Source of the DNA: Aphrocallistes beatrix
Lineage: Eukaryota > Porifera > Hexactinellida > Sceptrulophora > Aphrocallistidae
DNA length: 64,000 bases
Reading direction: 5' to 3'
Assembly (NCBI GenBank): GCA_963281255.1
Contig: OY725488.1
Coordinates: 1,488,001 to 1,552,000, forward strand
Made by a program: the position numbers and the translations under genes. A model generated the notes under the pieces. It was not told the origin of the DNA and ran no database searches. It saw nothing but the letters and a program-made list of their open reading frames with translations. This document shows positions 23,201-33,196 of this stretch, one piece after another; positions within the stretch are counted from its first letter, which is position 1; every line of letters starts with the position of its first letter.

Positions 23201-25227
23201 TGCATCACCTCACAAGTACTCCCACTGAACCCTTCCTTGCAGTAGCACTGCCCTGTTTCAGGGTTACAGGGGAGAGGAGAGAAGCCCCCCGTGCCACAGT
23301 CACACTGCTGACAGCCTGTTTCGTTGCTGAAGCTGAGGGAATGGAACCCGGGCTTGCACTGGTCACAGCGAGCCCCTTCCACGTCTCTCTTGCAGATGCA
23401 CTGCTGCGTGTCCGTATCGCAGGGCTGGAATTCATTCGCCACTCCACACAACTCACAGTCGCAAATGACTAGACGAGTTTGATGGTTAGATTTTACAGAG
23501 TACACATACATACTAGTATATAATATAGAGGACGCTACTATCTCGCCCTGTCCTACCTAACTCAGATGTTGTAGCTGAAGTTCGCTGGTACTCAATACCC
23601 GACCTCTCACCCAGGTAGGGCGTGACAGATATGTAGTAGGTAGTACCAGGATCTAAGTTGGAGATGTTGGCGGTAGTTTTGTCTCCTTCCAGGAGGAGGA
23701 CTGAGCAAGGAGCATCAGGGGTAATGCGGGTACACAGCAGGTATCTAGTGGGAGGGGATTGGGAACTTGGAGCGTCCCAGGAGATTTGAAGCACCGTCGG
23801 AGAGATGGGAGTTATGAACAGATCTATATTGAATGATAGGAGTAAACAACCAAACTTCTAATTAATAATTTAATATGATCGCGTTTCCAACTCAAAATAT
23901 ACATATGTTTAAAAGGTGTGGAAATATGTATATAGCATATACGTATGTACTTATAACCATCTAAGAAAATTGGATTCTACATAGTGAGATACCTTATATT
24001 AGTTGTTGATATCTCATTTATATCTTTAAATCAGCTTAGCAGTAGAGGTGTTAAAATATGAATATATAAAAATTAAATAGCTTACTTTGTTCTGCAGGAG
24101 TAGTACAATAGTTAGGATCTTCGACCAGTGTAACGTTACAGGGTCCGATGCAGTTACAGTCGCCATGCACTTCTACATTCTACAGGGAAAGTTGTGGTTA
24201 GCTCTAGCCCGCTCTTTAGACTAATAATTATGTTTAGCTTTCGCAAATATTTAGAATGCAGCGCTTATAGCAATTGCATATTAATAGAAATTAGAATAAG
24301 GGGCAGAAACCAGGGACGTGATATGTCAGAGTGACAGACATTAGTGAAAAACTTTAGACATTATCTCAGCCGCGTTCAAAAGTAAAATTGTCCATCAATT
24401 AAAGTAAAATGTGAAGTTGTCTATGAGTTCTGGAGCAAGTCTCTTGTGAAATCTTTACAAAGCAAATCCATTAGCCAATTGTAAGCACAGCCATCGTATT
24501 ATGTGAATAAATAATACATATTTATCGTTACAGTGACATAGCAGGTCAGTGGTACGACCATTGCCTAACTTCGATATTAGTGAGAGTGGTACAGCCATCC
24601 CCATACCGAACAATACTGGATTGAAGATGAATGGCAGTTGCTACGCCACTGAGTAAGAAAATATGCGTGGAGTGAAGTGGAGCAATTAATCTAGTTTAAC
24701 TTGCCTTCAATGCATGTGAGTAATAAGAATTCTGATTACTCCTCAAATGTGATTGCATGGTGATTCTCAACCTAGATGTCTCAATTCCGACAGATGGAGA
24801 GAAGATAATACTGGACTGGTTTTCATATTCACTGCAAATTAGCTGTTTAGATGGAGACAGTGAGCTACAGTCAGCTGTAAAGTAACGCTCTGCTGAGTAA
24901 CGATAGTCTGCCGCATTGTAGCTACAGATAAAAATTGGTAAATACGTACAGTAAATAGCATTTATTCTATATATATTACGTATTCTACAGCACACACCTC
25001 TCTATGCTCATTTCTCTCGGCAGTATGGAAGCAAAGTCGAGAGAGATCAGATTGATTATATGTCTCTGATACACGTTAAGGTAGAGTGTCACTTCTTCGT
25101 CAGATCCGTCTGAGACCCACACACCCGATGTCCTACCAATCAGGTTGGAGAGGGGGTAGCTGCTATTGCCAATGTTGTTATCACAGAGGCTACATTTTGT
25201 TTTACTCTCTGAAACGTTCCAGCACAC
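14255..25227 (-). CDS. Laminin beta-like chain, at least 16 exons, 5' end not found
   Basis: Exons read on the minus strand, all with consistent phase: 25227-24998, 24921-24705, 24179-24086, 23823-23557, 23468-22659, 19344-19201, 19080-18972, 18908-18574, 18236-18048, 17927-17787, 17561-17320, 17253-17056, 16992-16753, 16681-16355, 16284-16069, 14755-14255. They total 4260 bases, 1419 residues. Order: partial LN domain (CSLCD; YRYSAERYFTADC), a short Cys segment (HGDCNCIGPC), one fibronectin III domain (ISWDAP, DPGTTYYISVTPY), two laminin EGF (LE) modules, an LF/L4-type globule, then about six LE modules (for example RRCDQCAPGF) and a coiled coil to the end. The last residues NSCD place a Cys near the C-terminus, as in laminin beta chains. 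It should form part of a basement-membrane laminin trimer. The signal peptide and start of LN were not located. Splice sites are GT-AG, except one GC donor after 24705. Confidence 0.85.
19600..21114 (+). CDS. RBSN: Rabenosyn-5-like FYVE protein, nested in the laminin intron
   Basis: The frame is open from 19483, but the ATG at 19600 (MAEEASLEGF) fits the family start and gives 504 residues. In order: an N-terminal C2H2 finger (CPYCMENKGSAVGLQQHYEEFH); a FYVE zinc finger with VPWQSDKDG, CAMC, SKHHCRLCG and CKECSRF (the basic R/K-HHCR PI3P-binding patch is present as SKHHCR); coiled helices; and a C-terminal Rab-binding helical hairpin (RTQLRILRGFLSQAEAEG, DEIQTLRREVELL). Rabenosyn-5 is a Rab4/Rab5 effector on early endosomes that binds PI3P and, through VPS45, helps endosome fusion and recycling (established for the family). 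NPF motifs, common in vertebrate homologues, are not evident. The gene lies wholly within the intron 22658-19345 of the laminin gene, on the opposite strand, without introns. Confidence 0.85.
   Translation: MAEEASLEGFICPYCMENKGSAVGLQQHYEEFHSQKRSLTTLFRDRDSSFKRLIGKAKYKFTSSSSHSPSRGSSLDYSSEEGSKYTVDASAFNPSGINTQFWEEQHIGQSKSFFQEFRSLRDKHVDKLTVETNKVLIRLEKITRVKTSTVCSPSDKKMRKLEMDIVPWQSDKDGKICAMCFKKLIIASKHHCRLCGMVICKECSRFLPMPIALLLERTSKHVLDEAETRKALRIAKEKANELIQNGNLDNALRICTRCNDVIEKRMARIDSAHSRSRLILLYHTMRDVMNQVDALFPKYETMVSGLLEGKIELSREEAKQLRFSILQLTESIDIKSKKVMALVQKPVSVSGTDTETAEISPRQMRLHKGVRSFAVKYLQERITCLPNVPSDSEVLRARREREEEHRVLTRRKTELLPDTRGNSPHKPRSQSHLLSTGWVASPPIAPLVEADEDPYRTQLRILRGFLSQAEAEGREDEIQTLRREVELLMVEIERRDGSSSLNHV
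21530..22084 (+). CDS. APTX: Aprataxin-like DNA adenylate hydrolase, short form without FHA domain
   Basis: 184 codons, one exon. A histidine-triad (HIT) domain covers residues 15-120 with a hydrophobic core HHYLVLPREKI and the motif SMQQLHMHAIS. The triad positions read Q-L-H-M-H, so the last two histidines, including the one equivalent to the catalytic residue of aprataxin, are kept and the first is glutamine. KKHWNSFNTDYF is an aprataxin signature. The C-terminal zinc finger is CHRC...HIAKC, a C2HC version of the usual C2H2. Aprataxin removes AMP from abortive 5'-adenylated DNA ends. The N-terminal FHA domain that docks vertebrate aprataxin to XRCC1/XRCC4 is absent. It is nested, with rabenosyn, in the laminin intron and read from the opposite strand. 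Confidence 0.9.
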   Translation: MAAKGHWSAGLLSDMHKPENILKEDEHVILIRDKFPKGKHHYLVLPREKINSLEHLNASHIGLIKHMSLFAEKYINSLSRASEKEVAFKIGFHAIPSMQQLHMHAISTDFAGSGLKTKKHWNSFNTDYFVVHENLVQQLEENGKVAYDKDKYAKLLSAPLKCHRCHHLLDNMPRLIDHIAKCNI

Positions 25228-25585
25228 CTAGTTAGAGTATCTTGCATTAAATGTTTCGCCTTTCTCTCTAAACTCAATTCAGGTGACCTCCAAAGGGAAA
25301 ATACTCATGCATTCCTATGCAAATATCTTATCCAATATACTACATATGCTATTTGTACCAATAATATACATACGTACTTTATGGGCATATGTTTAATTTG
25401 AATAGGTGTATTTGGAAATATTCTTGCTAGAGTACGTGTGTATCATTTAGAGGAGGGTCATAAGGGGCAATATGTATTAGGGTGTCCAAAGAAAAGAAAA
25501 TTTTGAAATTTATGTAAACATTTGTAGAGAGATGTTTACAATAAAATGTATTTAGAATTAAATGTTTCTTCTATATACTTAAAGA

Positions 25586-25896
25586 TTAAATAAAATTTAA
25601 CTTAGAAATGGTTGGCATAGTGCCGAATGTTTTACGATGTTGCTCTACAACTTGTAGTAGACATCGTTTCTGGTCGCTGAATGAGTTGGATCCCTCGATG
25701 CAGTGGTTTCCGAGCTCCAAGACACAGGAGAAGAGGTGTCCTACCTCGATATTTCAAAAAAGTTAATTAAGAGAGCCAGGAAGCTCAGTTAAAAGATGAC
25801 TTCCTCGAAGCTGAGCTTTAACCTCGTCAGTACTTTTTTCGAGAGAAGAGCGCCAACGAAGCCAACTCCCGAGAAAAGTACCAAGAGTGTCCCCAT
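25586..25896 (-). CDS. Possible two-exon small protein or 5' laminin exon
   Basis: ATG at 25896 starts MGTLLVLFSGVGFVGALLS, which looks like a signal peptide or membrane segment. Exon 25896-25801 could join exon 25744-25586 (donor after GAA, acceptor cgag) in frame, giving about 84 residues with three cysteines (FSCVLELGNHC, QKRC). The donor is weak and no homology is recognised. It lies upstream of the laminin LN exon on the same strand, so the first exon might instead supply the laminin signal peptide; no phase-compatible link could be proven. Confidence 0.25.
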
Positions 25897-26071
25897 AACC
25901 TTTCAAATATTCATTTTTTTGGGACACTCCAATACGTATATATATATTCCATTTCACACTAGGAATATCAATGCCACACATATTAATATTCAACAGCTAA
26001 CTAAATAACTAAATTAGTGGATATATAATTTATATGATGATATACTTGTGAACTTTTTGTGCCCTATAGGT

Positions 26072-27433
26072 TCACAGAAATTTGTCGATATAATCTTGAA
26101 ACTTGTCCCGAATCTCAGCCTTCGTCAGTCCAAAATCAGTGATATCATAAAGGTGCTTGCCATGCTTTGACTTGGGGTTACTGAATAGATACCGAGTCAT
26201 TTCCAAAAGATGTATGTCGGTGCAATTATTTCCAATACGTTTATAAATATCGGAAACAATATTCTTTTCATTTTCACATAGATCTTTATACTTGATGTCT
26301 ATGAACACATCTGATTCTTCTCTTCCCGTCAATTCCTTCACGCGCGACCTCACATGCATTAGTCGGTCCTTACAGATCTGCATTTGCTGCAGGCATCTGC
26401 GTGCCAACTTGTTGTCATCAATATCTTCTTGCGGGTAATATACCTTCATTATTATATTGAATCCAGATACGGTGGATCCAAGTACCTGCACTGGATCCCT
26501 ATGCAGATTGATTATGATCGCGTCAGGAAAGGTTTTGAGAAGACCTTCCAAAAAGTACATATGTGTTTCATCTTTGAAGCACCATTGTTTTTCCTTCTCA
26601 TCCTTGGATGGTGGTTCGCGCTGCTGTTTGCAATAAGTATGGTATTGAATCTCTGCTTTGTAGAGCTTGTAAATATCCGAGATTTGATCCTCACTTAAAT
26701 TCGCAAACCACTCAGTGTACTCATCCATGGCTTGACCCATTATAGGGATATGTCTGCTTGCAAAACACCGCTCAAAGATGTGACAACACTCGTCCGGATA
26801 TTCAGCGCGAAGTTCATGAATGCAACGAAAATCCTCAAAACCGCTCTTATAAAAATCTTCCATTTCCTTGTGTGCCATTTCCTTCCGCTTAATGACGTCT
26901 TCTCTTATATCAGAACTGTCGGAAATAGTCAATGGATAAAGCAATTCCCAGAGGTGAGGTGTGTAGATTCTCGGATCCACAGCTAGCAGATTGTGCAGCA
27001 ATGTGGACCCAGTCCTCAGCCAGGCGACGATAAATATCGGCCGTTTGATCTCAATATCTCGCATTTCAGGATGCTCCAATATCTGTTGGTTAATTCCGAG
27101 TAGGTTGTTAAAATTAATCCTCGCCTCTTTTTCACAATATTCCCTCCCTTGTTCGTGAAGTTTACAATCTTTGTCCCACAATTTTTTAATCAGTTTGTAC
27201 CCTTCTAACGAAGTATGATATTCTTCCGGAAGCGGTTGTATACAATCTTGATCACTTGAAGCTGATTCCGAAGAATATATTCCAGAATACTTGATTTTGA
27301 CTTCATCTTTTTTAGACTGATCTTTTAGGTCATCACTATTTTTTACTCGGTTAGAATTCCATTTTTTAAAGAAGTATGTCAGGATTGTTATAACGAAAAA
27401 CCCCAGAAAAAATGATAATAAAATTATTTCCAT
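26072..27433 (-). CDS. Membrane-anchored sulfotransferase (Sulfotransfer_3-like)
   Basis: Single-exon frame of 453 codons. Residues 2-22 are hydrophobic (IILLSFFLGFFVITILTYFF) with lysines just after, a signal anchor of a type II membrane protein, so a Golgi/ER lumenal enzyme is expected. The 5'-phosphosulfate loop is RTGSTLLHNLL (R140-L150). The 3'-phosphate site is HRDPVQVLGS (311-320). These two motifs define PAPS-dependent sulfotransferases. Overall order and the DECCHIFERCF region resemble the stf3/Sulfotransfer_3 group rather than carbohydrate heparan enzymes. The substrate is unknown. A basic residue-rich linker (23-50) separates the anchor from the catalytic domain. The gene lies upstream of, and on the same strand as, the laminin gene. 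Confidence 0.85.
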   Translation of the reverse strand: MEIILLSFFLGFFVITILTYFFKKWNSNRVKNSDDLKDQSKKDEVKIKYSGIYSSESASSDQDCIQPLPEEYHTSLEGYKLIKKLWDKDCKLHEQGREYCEKEARINFNNLLGINQQILEHPEMRDIEIKRPIFIVAWLRTGSTLLHNLLAVDPRIYTPHLWELLYPLTISDSSDIREDVIKRKEMAHKEMEDFYKSGFEDFRCIHELRAEYPDECCHIFERCFASRHIPIMGQAMDEYTEWFANLSEDQISDIYKLYKAEIQYHTYCKQQREPPSKDEKEKQWCFKDETHMYFLEGLLKTFPDAIIINLHRDPVQVLGSTVSGFNIIMKVYYPQEDIDDNKLARRCLQQMQICKDRLMHVRSRVKELTGREESDVFIDIKYKDLCENEKNIVSDIYKRIGNNCTDIHLLEMTRYLFSNPKSKHGKHLYDITDFGLTKAEIRDKFQDYIDKFL

Positions 27434-28500
27434 GATGAATAATGTGAACTTGAAAATTTGATAAATCTTGTATTGAAACTAATTTATATATTATTTCAAT
27501 TCAATGAACATACTAAATATTAGAATCCGTATTTATCCATTCTTTTATGCTGTTGGTGAGATAGGAGGACTTCTTAGAAGATACTACGTGTTCTCTTAAG
27601 AAATACTTGCATATTTTACATAGCGTAATCCTTATCCTAGCCATTCTAGAAAATAGCCACTTCTAAGTACATACTTAGAGAAATGCCATCTACGCTTCAC
27701 ATACTAGCGAGTTTGTTATTGATTAACTAAATGATTGTATGTTAAAAATTTGGATGTATGTATTTATATTTCGACTCCTGGGCAAGTTCACTAGATTACT
27801 TTGTGTCATGTCTAAATCGACCAAAATTACGTAAACGATAAATACGTGTAAAGCTATTTACTAATAGACGCATTGATCTTTAAATCTGATAGACTGAATA
27901 ACTAAAATTACTACTACAGGTGAATTTAATTCTCACATCTTTACTTTGGGATATTTCATTTAATAATTATTTGCTCCAAAGATTAGAACACAGCATAATC
28001 ATTTATAATTCGCATTTTTGATCATAAGTTTCGGTAGAGCAATTATAATTACTTTGAATCCTTATTAGCACTCTGAATCCGTTTCAGATGACCTCACTGA
28101 TAGTGTGTAGAGAAGCACTTGAATCTCTCATTATATAAATAAAGATAATTGTTTTTAATAAACTCATATTATCATCATAAAAGCCACTGCATTTGAAAGA
28201 TACTTTGCAGAATATTGAGATAATAATTAGATAAGATGAGATATTCTTTCAAAACGTTTCCGTTAAATTTTTTAAGACAAATTAATGATTAGTCCTTAAA
28301 GTTATTTTGCTAAGTACATTTTTTCAAACTACACTCAATAAAACATTTTAAAATACATTATAATCAATATTTTTACAAATTCACCAAAAATGGTTTCACT
28401 GATCGAAACCGTAAGTTACAGCATCAAATAATTTAATGCTGGTTTTGCCTATAAATAATACAAAAAGTAAAACAAACTTAATTCTATTGACCGAGACAAA
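27434..28500. other. AT-rich intergenic stretch, nothing recognised
   Basis: No long frame, no clear repeat with identifiable ends and no RNA gene were seen. It lies between the divergent sulfotransferase (-) and CAP-protein (+) genes, so it must hold both promoters. Confidence 0.6.
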
Positions 28501-29215
28501 ATGCAATTTTGGAGTGAAATCAGCATTTTCATTTTTTGTCACATTATTTTCAATATTCCAGGGGGGAATGCTCAAGTGATACTCGATGAGGCTTACCAAA
28601 AGACGGTCGTAGATATTCATAATGATGCAAGAAGAAGTGTTGACCCTACCGCTGCTAACATGAGGGATATGGAATGGAGTGATTGCCTCGCTGAAGCAGC
28701 ATACGAATTCATGAAGCAATGCCAACCTGGCCAAACTGTTCAGCAAATAGCTGCGGCAAAAAATTGTGAAGCACCAAACCAGGAGGTTGTATCAAACCTT
28801 TTTACGAGTGCTCAACCAATGACAGATATTGCTACTATAGTACGGATTGGGTAAACGAAAAGTCAACATATATTCGTGAAACTCATCAATGTGGGGGGGA
28901 GGAAGAATTTGGAAATTGTAAAGTACGTGCAATGATTTTTTCTGAGAGCTTTATTGTTGGATGCTCTATTTTGCTTTTGCTCAATTCAATTTAGGAATAG
29001 GTATAAATATATATTATGTCATATGTATTTATGCAAAGGGAGGAGGAAGCTATGCACAATCTTATGCACGAGGGGAGAAGTGTTCAGATTGTATGGCCCC
29101 TTGGGACAATTGCAATGATGGATTGTGCACTAGAAATGATGGAAGTAGCTTATTTTCATCTAAAACAAGTTCCGTGATTATTTTCGCAATTGTGGTGTTC
29201 ATATTTATGCTATAA
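28501..29215 (+). CDS. CAP-superfamily (SCP/TAPS) secreted protein, probably GPI-anchored, apparent frameshift
   Basis: ATG at 28501 begins a signal peptide (FIFCHIIFNIPGGNAQ). A CAP domain follows: VVDIHNDARRSVDPTAANM, MEWSDCLAEAA and CQPGQTV match the first helices of CAP proteins. The frame closes at 28854, but the next expected CAP segment (STDWVNEKSTYIRETHQCGG) runs in another frame from about 28790 to 28925. No intron of plausible size joins them. A further segment from about 28995 (YYVICIYAKGGGSYAQSY, GEKCSDC) is the CAP C-terminal block, preceded by an acceptor-like ttcaatttag. The last residues are hydrophobic (SVIIFAIVVFIFML), typical of a GPI signal. The usual CGHYTQ box is not seen. 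It is either a gene with an unresolved short intron or indel, or a young pseudogene. Confidence 0.5.
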
Positions 29216-29374
29216 ACTGTATCCTTGCGTGTTTGTGACTATTGTGTGCCAGTGTCTTGATTCTCCTGACCAGAAACTCCTGTGTGATTATCAGCATAGT
29301 ATTATTATAGTATATTCCAAAATATTACTAGTATGTTTACAATAATCGAATTTACAAATTGAATTTCTGGCAAA

Positions 29375-29713
29375 CGGAAATTTCGTCCCCTGGAAATTTC
29401 GTCCCCTGGAAATTTCGTCCCCTGGAAATTTCGTCCCCGGAAATTTCGTCTCCGAACTTTTGTCTCATTAGAGCCTAAAATAAACAGGCACTAATATGTA
29501 AGGAACGGAAAGTGAGGCTTTTGGAGTGGAGTATGTTTGAAAAAATGGTGAAAATGAGGCATTTTGATTGAGAAATCAGTAAGTGCGAAAGGGACATTTC
29601 AGGGGACGAAAATTCCGCCATTCCTGCGAGACTAGTTTGGTTTCACTAAATATCCAGGAATTTAGTGTATCTAACTTATGGAATATTTATGTACAAAAGG
29701 GGACGAAATTTCC
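29375..29713. mobile_element. Element with 16-bp terminal tandem repeats in inverted orientation
   Basis: At 29375-29453 the unit ggaaatttcgtcccct repeats about 4.5 times. The inverse ggggacgaaatttcc closes the segment at 29699-29713, with another partial inverse (aggggacgaaaattccgcc) at 29592. Short multicopy subterminal repeats with opposite orientation at the two ends suggest a non-autonomous DNA transposon. The exact ends and target duplication are not resolved. Confidence 0.4.
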
Positions 29714-30047
29714 GGGATTCTGAACTTCTTGATACAGTATCTTTTGCCGAGACCGATATTCGGCAAAATTCACTTCGGTCTATCACTGATTCCTGGAGAT
29801 ATGTCCCAATCAAGTATTTATGTCGAAAATAATATAATCGATTTTATTTTCTACCTTGTTCTATTGTAGTGAAAATATGTATGCATCAAGATATTATACA
29901 GCCCTCCAGAGATACGCTCCTAATCTCAATCCCATAAATTTTCATACGCCTAAACCTATAAATAACATTATAATATAGGGTAAATTGTGTAATATTCGAA
30001 ATTTTCACGTTCCTAAACACTTTTTGGCTTAAAATCATACGCCTAAA

Positions 30048-30205
30048 CAGGCCCGGCGGAAGCAACTTTTTATTGGTCCGGCCAAAACGGAAGTTGGTCC
30101 GGCCAAAGTGGAAGTTGGTCCGGCCAAAAGCAAATTTGCATATGAAATAAGCCATAATTGCATAAAATTGGTCCGGCCAAAGCCGGACCAGTTCCGCCGG
30201 CCCTG
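30048..30205. mobile_element. 158-bp MITE with caggcccggcgg ends and 5-bp TSD, copy 1
   Basis: Ends caggcccggcggaagc and gttccgccggccctg are inverted and flanked by ctaaa on both sides (30043-30047, 30206-30210). The interior carries four ggtccggcc words. An inverted, shorter copy is at 32265-32383. Neither has coding capacity. Confidence 0.8.
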
Positions 30206-30879
30206 CTAAAGGAGCGTCTCGCGCTCCTAGATAATCCCTTGGTATGCATATTCGCTGCATAGTCTATGTAAGGATGTACTATGTATTAAATAATAATCCT
30301 TTATTCTAATGAATATACGTACACCATCACAAGGACTAGGGATAAAAACAAAATTTATTAATCATATTAACTCGATCTTCACATCCCATATGAAATATAC
30401 TTAGTTTCACTCAAAAAGTATCAGAATACGGCCCGTTGTTAAGGCATTTTTCAGTTTCCAAGTGTTACCGTAATGAGTTTGTTTGCACTGTATTATCCAA
30501 TGTTTCATCCCATTTGCTACATGGACTGATACTAAATACTGGTCTACATGTAGGTGGAATTCTTTGTTTTTTACAAAGGAATAGCAACATAATCAATTCA
30601 AACATGAGATTGTGCCAATTGCACTAACTATGCAAGTTAAAACAATACAAAATGGATTACGTAGTTGTGAAGGTGATAGTCTAGTGTTATGAAACCACAG
30701 GGAGATGTACTATGCTGCCCCCACTCATGAATTCATTACTGCAAGGCTTAAAGAATTCGGCATAGAATTCTATTCAATCTCTATTTATTCTGGATGTGTG
30801 TATGTCTTATCTAATCAAGCTAGCAAACCTGTAGAGACGATGTGGCATCTTTTTGAGATGGGAAGCATGGATATTTTTT

Positions 30880-31010
30880 GATATAATAGAGTTACCAAGG
30901 ATTGGAGGTTGGATATTTTGTCAAAAATTGAAATTTGAAATTTCAGTTATTGAACTAATCAGACATTTTAGGTAAAAAAGCTTCCTAGGGTTTTGGTGGT
31001 AATCTCAAAT
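30880..31010. repeat. Dispersed fragment shared, inverted, with 12830-12960
   Basis: Words accaaggattggaggttg, tttgtcaaaaattgaaattt and taaaaaagcttcc occur here and in reverse complement near 12840-12960. No ends could be defined. Confidence 0.45.
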
Positions 31011-32264
31011 TTCAACCGCATTCCCGCCCGAAAGTGTGTTTTCCTTTCGCCATTTTCAATTGTAACCTCTATGCCGTAATTCACCCTTGATAAACAGCTA
31101 TATGTTAAGAGATAATAGGTTACATATGTATTGAATCGTGTCTATAAAACGCAACTATCAAAAACAGATGATGGATTATTGTAACCAAGATTTAATTATC
31201 TTCTGTATCATTTATTCGTGTAAAATTATGACAAATCACTCAAGCCAACTTACTTGTTGTGGTTGGTTACCGCAGGTACTATCTGATGCAAGAGATGTTA
31301 AATAAAGAGAACTAGAAAAATGTCTAAAACCAGCTTCTATCTGTACAAGCCATGTGTACAAGACAACCAATATCAGATATCTCATTGGAAAATATACAAT
31401 TTGTCATACACTATGTGGGGCTTAGTAAGATGGCTCATTTATACTATCAGTCATGTGTATGCATACAATGATATGGGTAACCACTCAATAAGATATTGAT
31501 AGTTATTTTCAATGGACTGTATTGTAGTAATATGCTCGTATCTACTCTGAAATGAATAAGACGCGTGGTCTATCAATTAGAGAACTTTGTCTAGCTCGTA
31601 GTAGTACAATGGATTATTCTGAGATTTGTGGTAAATCAATTAAATCATTTTATCCATATGGATCAAAAGGTGCAAAATATCTGTGTTTCGGAGGCCTTGA
31701 CAAAATAGGAAGCGCAATGAGAGAGCAACATAAACCTCGTCTCAAGCACTAAATGGTTCAACTCGGCCTTTCCTTTGACCTAACATGATAAATTACTGTA
31801 CATAGTAGTAGGATTTACAATTGTTTAAAATTCCTAATTTGTGGTATTAGACAATTATTTTCTTGTTAAGAACAGAGCGATTCCGAAGTCTTCAACAAAC
31901 AACAATTGATTTTATATTACTTCCTGAAATCCTGGAAATGATCGTCATGCTTCACGACATGTGCCCAATTTCAGGGGGCACGCGATGAATTCTAGGGGGG
32001 CACAGGGGGGATATCCCCTACATTTCCCAACCATAAATGCAAATGCAATGATAAGAAAAAGAGAATATATTAGAATAACACGCTGTCTCACTTTATTTGT
32101 TCCGGGTACACAGTATCATTTCAGATCAGTTACTCCGTGACGTCCGACAATAGCAGAAGATAAAATTTTGTACCGATTTTTTATGTAATTGTCATTGTAT
32201 CTATTTTCTGTTTTAAATATTAAACCATAAAAATATCTTTCTGTTATATTTAACATACGACATG

Positions 32265-32383
32265 CAGGGCCGGCGGAACTGGTCCGGCTGTCATTATGGC
32301 TTATTTTCATATGCAAATTTGCTTTTGGCCGGACCAACTTTCGCAATGGCCGGACCAATAAAAAGTTGCTTCCGCCGGGCCTG
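32265..32383. mobile_element. 119-bp MITE with cagggccggcgg ends and 5-bp TSD, copy 2
   Basis: Starts cagggccggcggaac and ends cttccgccgggcctg, flanked by acatg at 32260-32264 and 32384-32388. It is inverted relative to 30048-30205. Two unrelated 5-bp duplications (ctaaa, acatg) make the duplication length secure. Confidence 0.85.
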
Positions 32384-32397
32384 ACATGAGTAATTTG

Positions 32398-33196
32398 CGT
32401 GTCCGCCCACCTGGCCGAAGGACACCTTGCCGAAAGGACTTCTTGCTGAATTATTTTAGACAGAAAACACACGCCACGCTTTCAACGCGTACTATATGTT
32501 CAGGAAAATTTTAAACTGATAAGATTTAATAATGAAGTGTAGTATATGTAATCAGAAGTGACGAACAAGTAGACGATCTTAGCGATTTCCTACAATATTT
32601 TAAGAGAACGTGGATTGGAGTAGAGTATCATGGAAGAAGACGGCGTTCTTTTTTCCCATAGAATTATGGAATGTTAGATCCAGGGTTGAAAGAGCTTTAC
32701 CTAGAACAAATAACTCAGTAGAGGGATGGCATAGGGCATTTGATATGCGAATTAACATGACCCACCCTACTTCAGCCAAACTCATCAGCGAAATACGAAT
32801 TGAGCAGAGCTCTAACGAAATAACAAAAACTTAGAAGTGGCCATGAGTTGCCAAAGCCGAAGAAAAAATACAGCGAAATAAATAAAAGAATTGAAAATCT
32901 AGTCCTAGAATATCCACGCATGACACGCTTAGAATTTCTTTCGTGGGATATCCTATAATTTGCCATCTTGAATATTCATTATATTTCATTACTCATTACT
33001 AAATAATATTTTATTATTCAATTCTGATTACATATACTACACTTCATTATTAAATCTTATCAGTTTAAAATTTTCCTGAACATATAGTACGCGTTGAAAG
33101 CGTGGCATGTGTTTTCTGTCTGAAATAATTCGGCAAGATGTCTTTTGGTAAAAAGTCCTTTCGGCAAGATGTCATTCGGCAAAGTGTCCTAGTACC
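32398..33196. mobile_element. Mutator-like element, internally deleted, ~150-bp TIRs
   Basis: Long inverted repeats 32412-32558 and 33021-33190 share for example cgcgtactatatgttcagga, aaattttaaactgataagat and ttgccgaaaggac. Outside them an exact 8-bp direct repeat gtaatttg occurs at 32390-32397 and 33197-33204, close to the 8-9 bp expected for Mutator-like elements. Between the arms lies a transposase fragment (32610-32834). Confidence 0.75.
32610..32834 (+). pseudogene. MULE/FLYWCH-type transposase C-terminal fragment
   Basis: A 74-codon remnant inside the long-TIR element. LPRTNNSVEGWHRAFDMRI and HPTSAKLISEIRIEQSSNE are the conserved C-terminal words (R-T-N-N-x-x-E-G-W-H) of MULE-domain transposases often found beside FLYWCH fingers in animal genomes. 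The DDE catalytic core is missing, so it cannot be active. Confidence 0.75.

Noticed and set aside
30436-30627. 63-codon plus-strand frame
   Set aside because: No codon bias or motif; AT-rich chance frame.
31552-31752. 66-codon frame MNKTRGLSIRELC
   Set aside because: Short, in repeat-rich DNA, no motif; cannot be told from chance.
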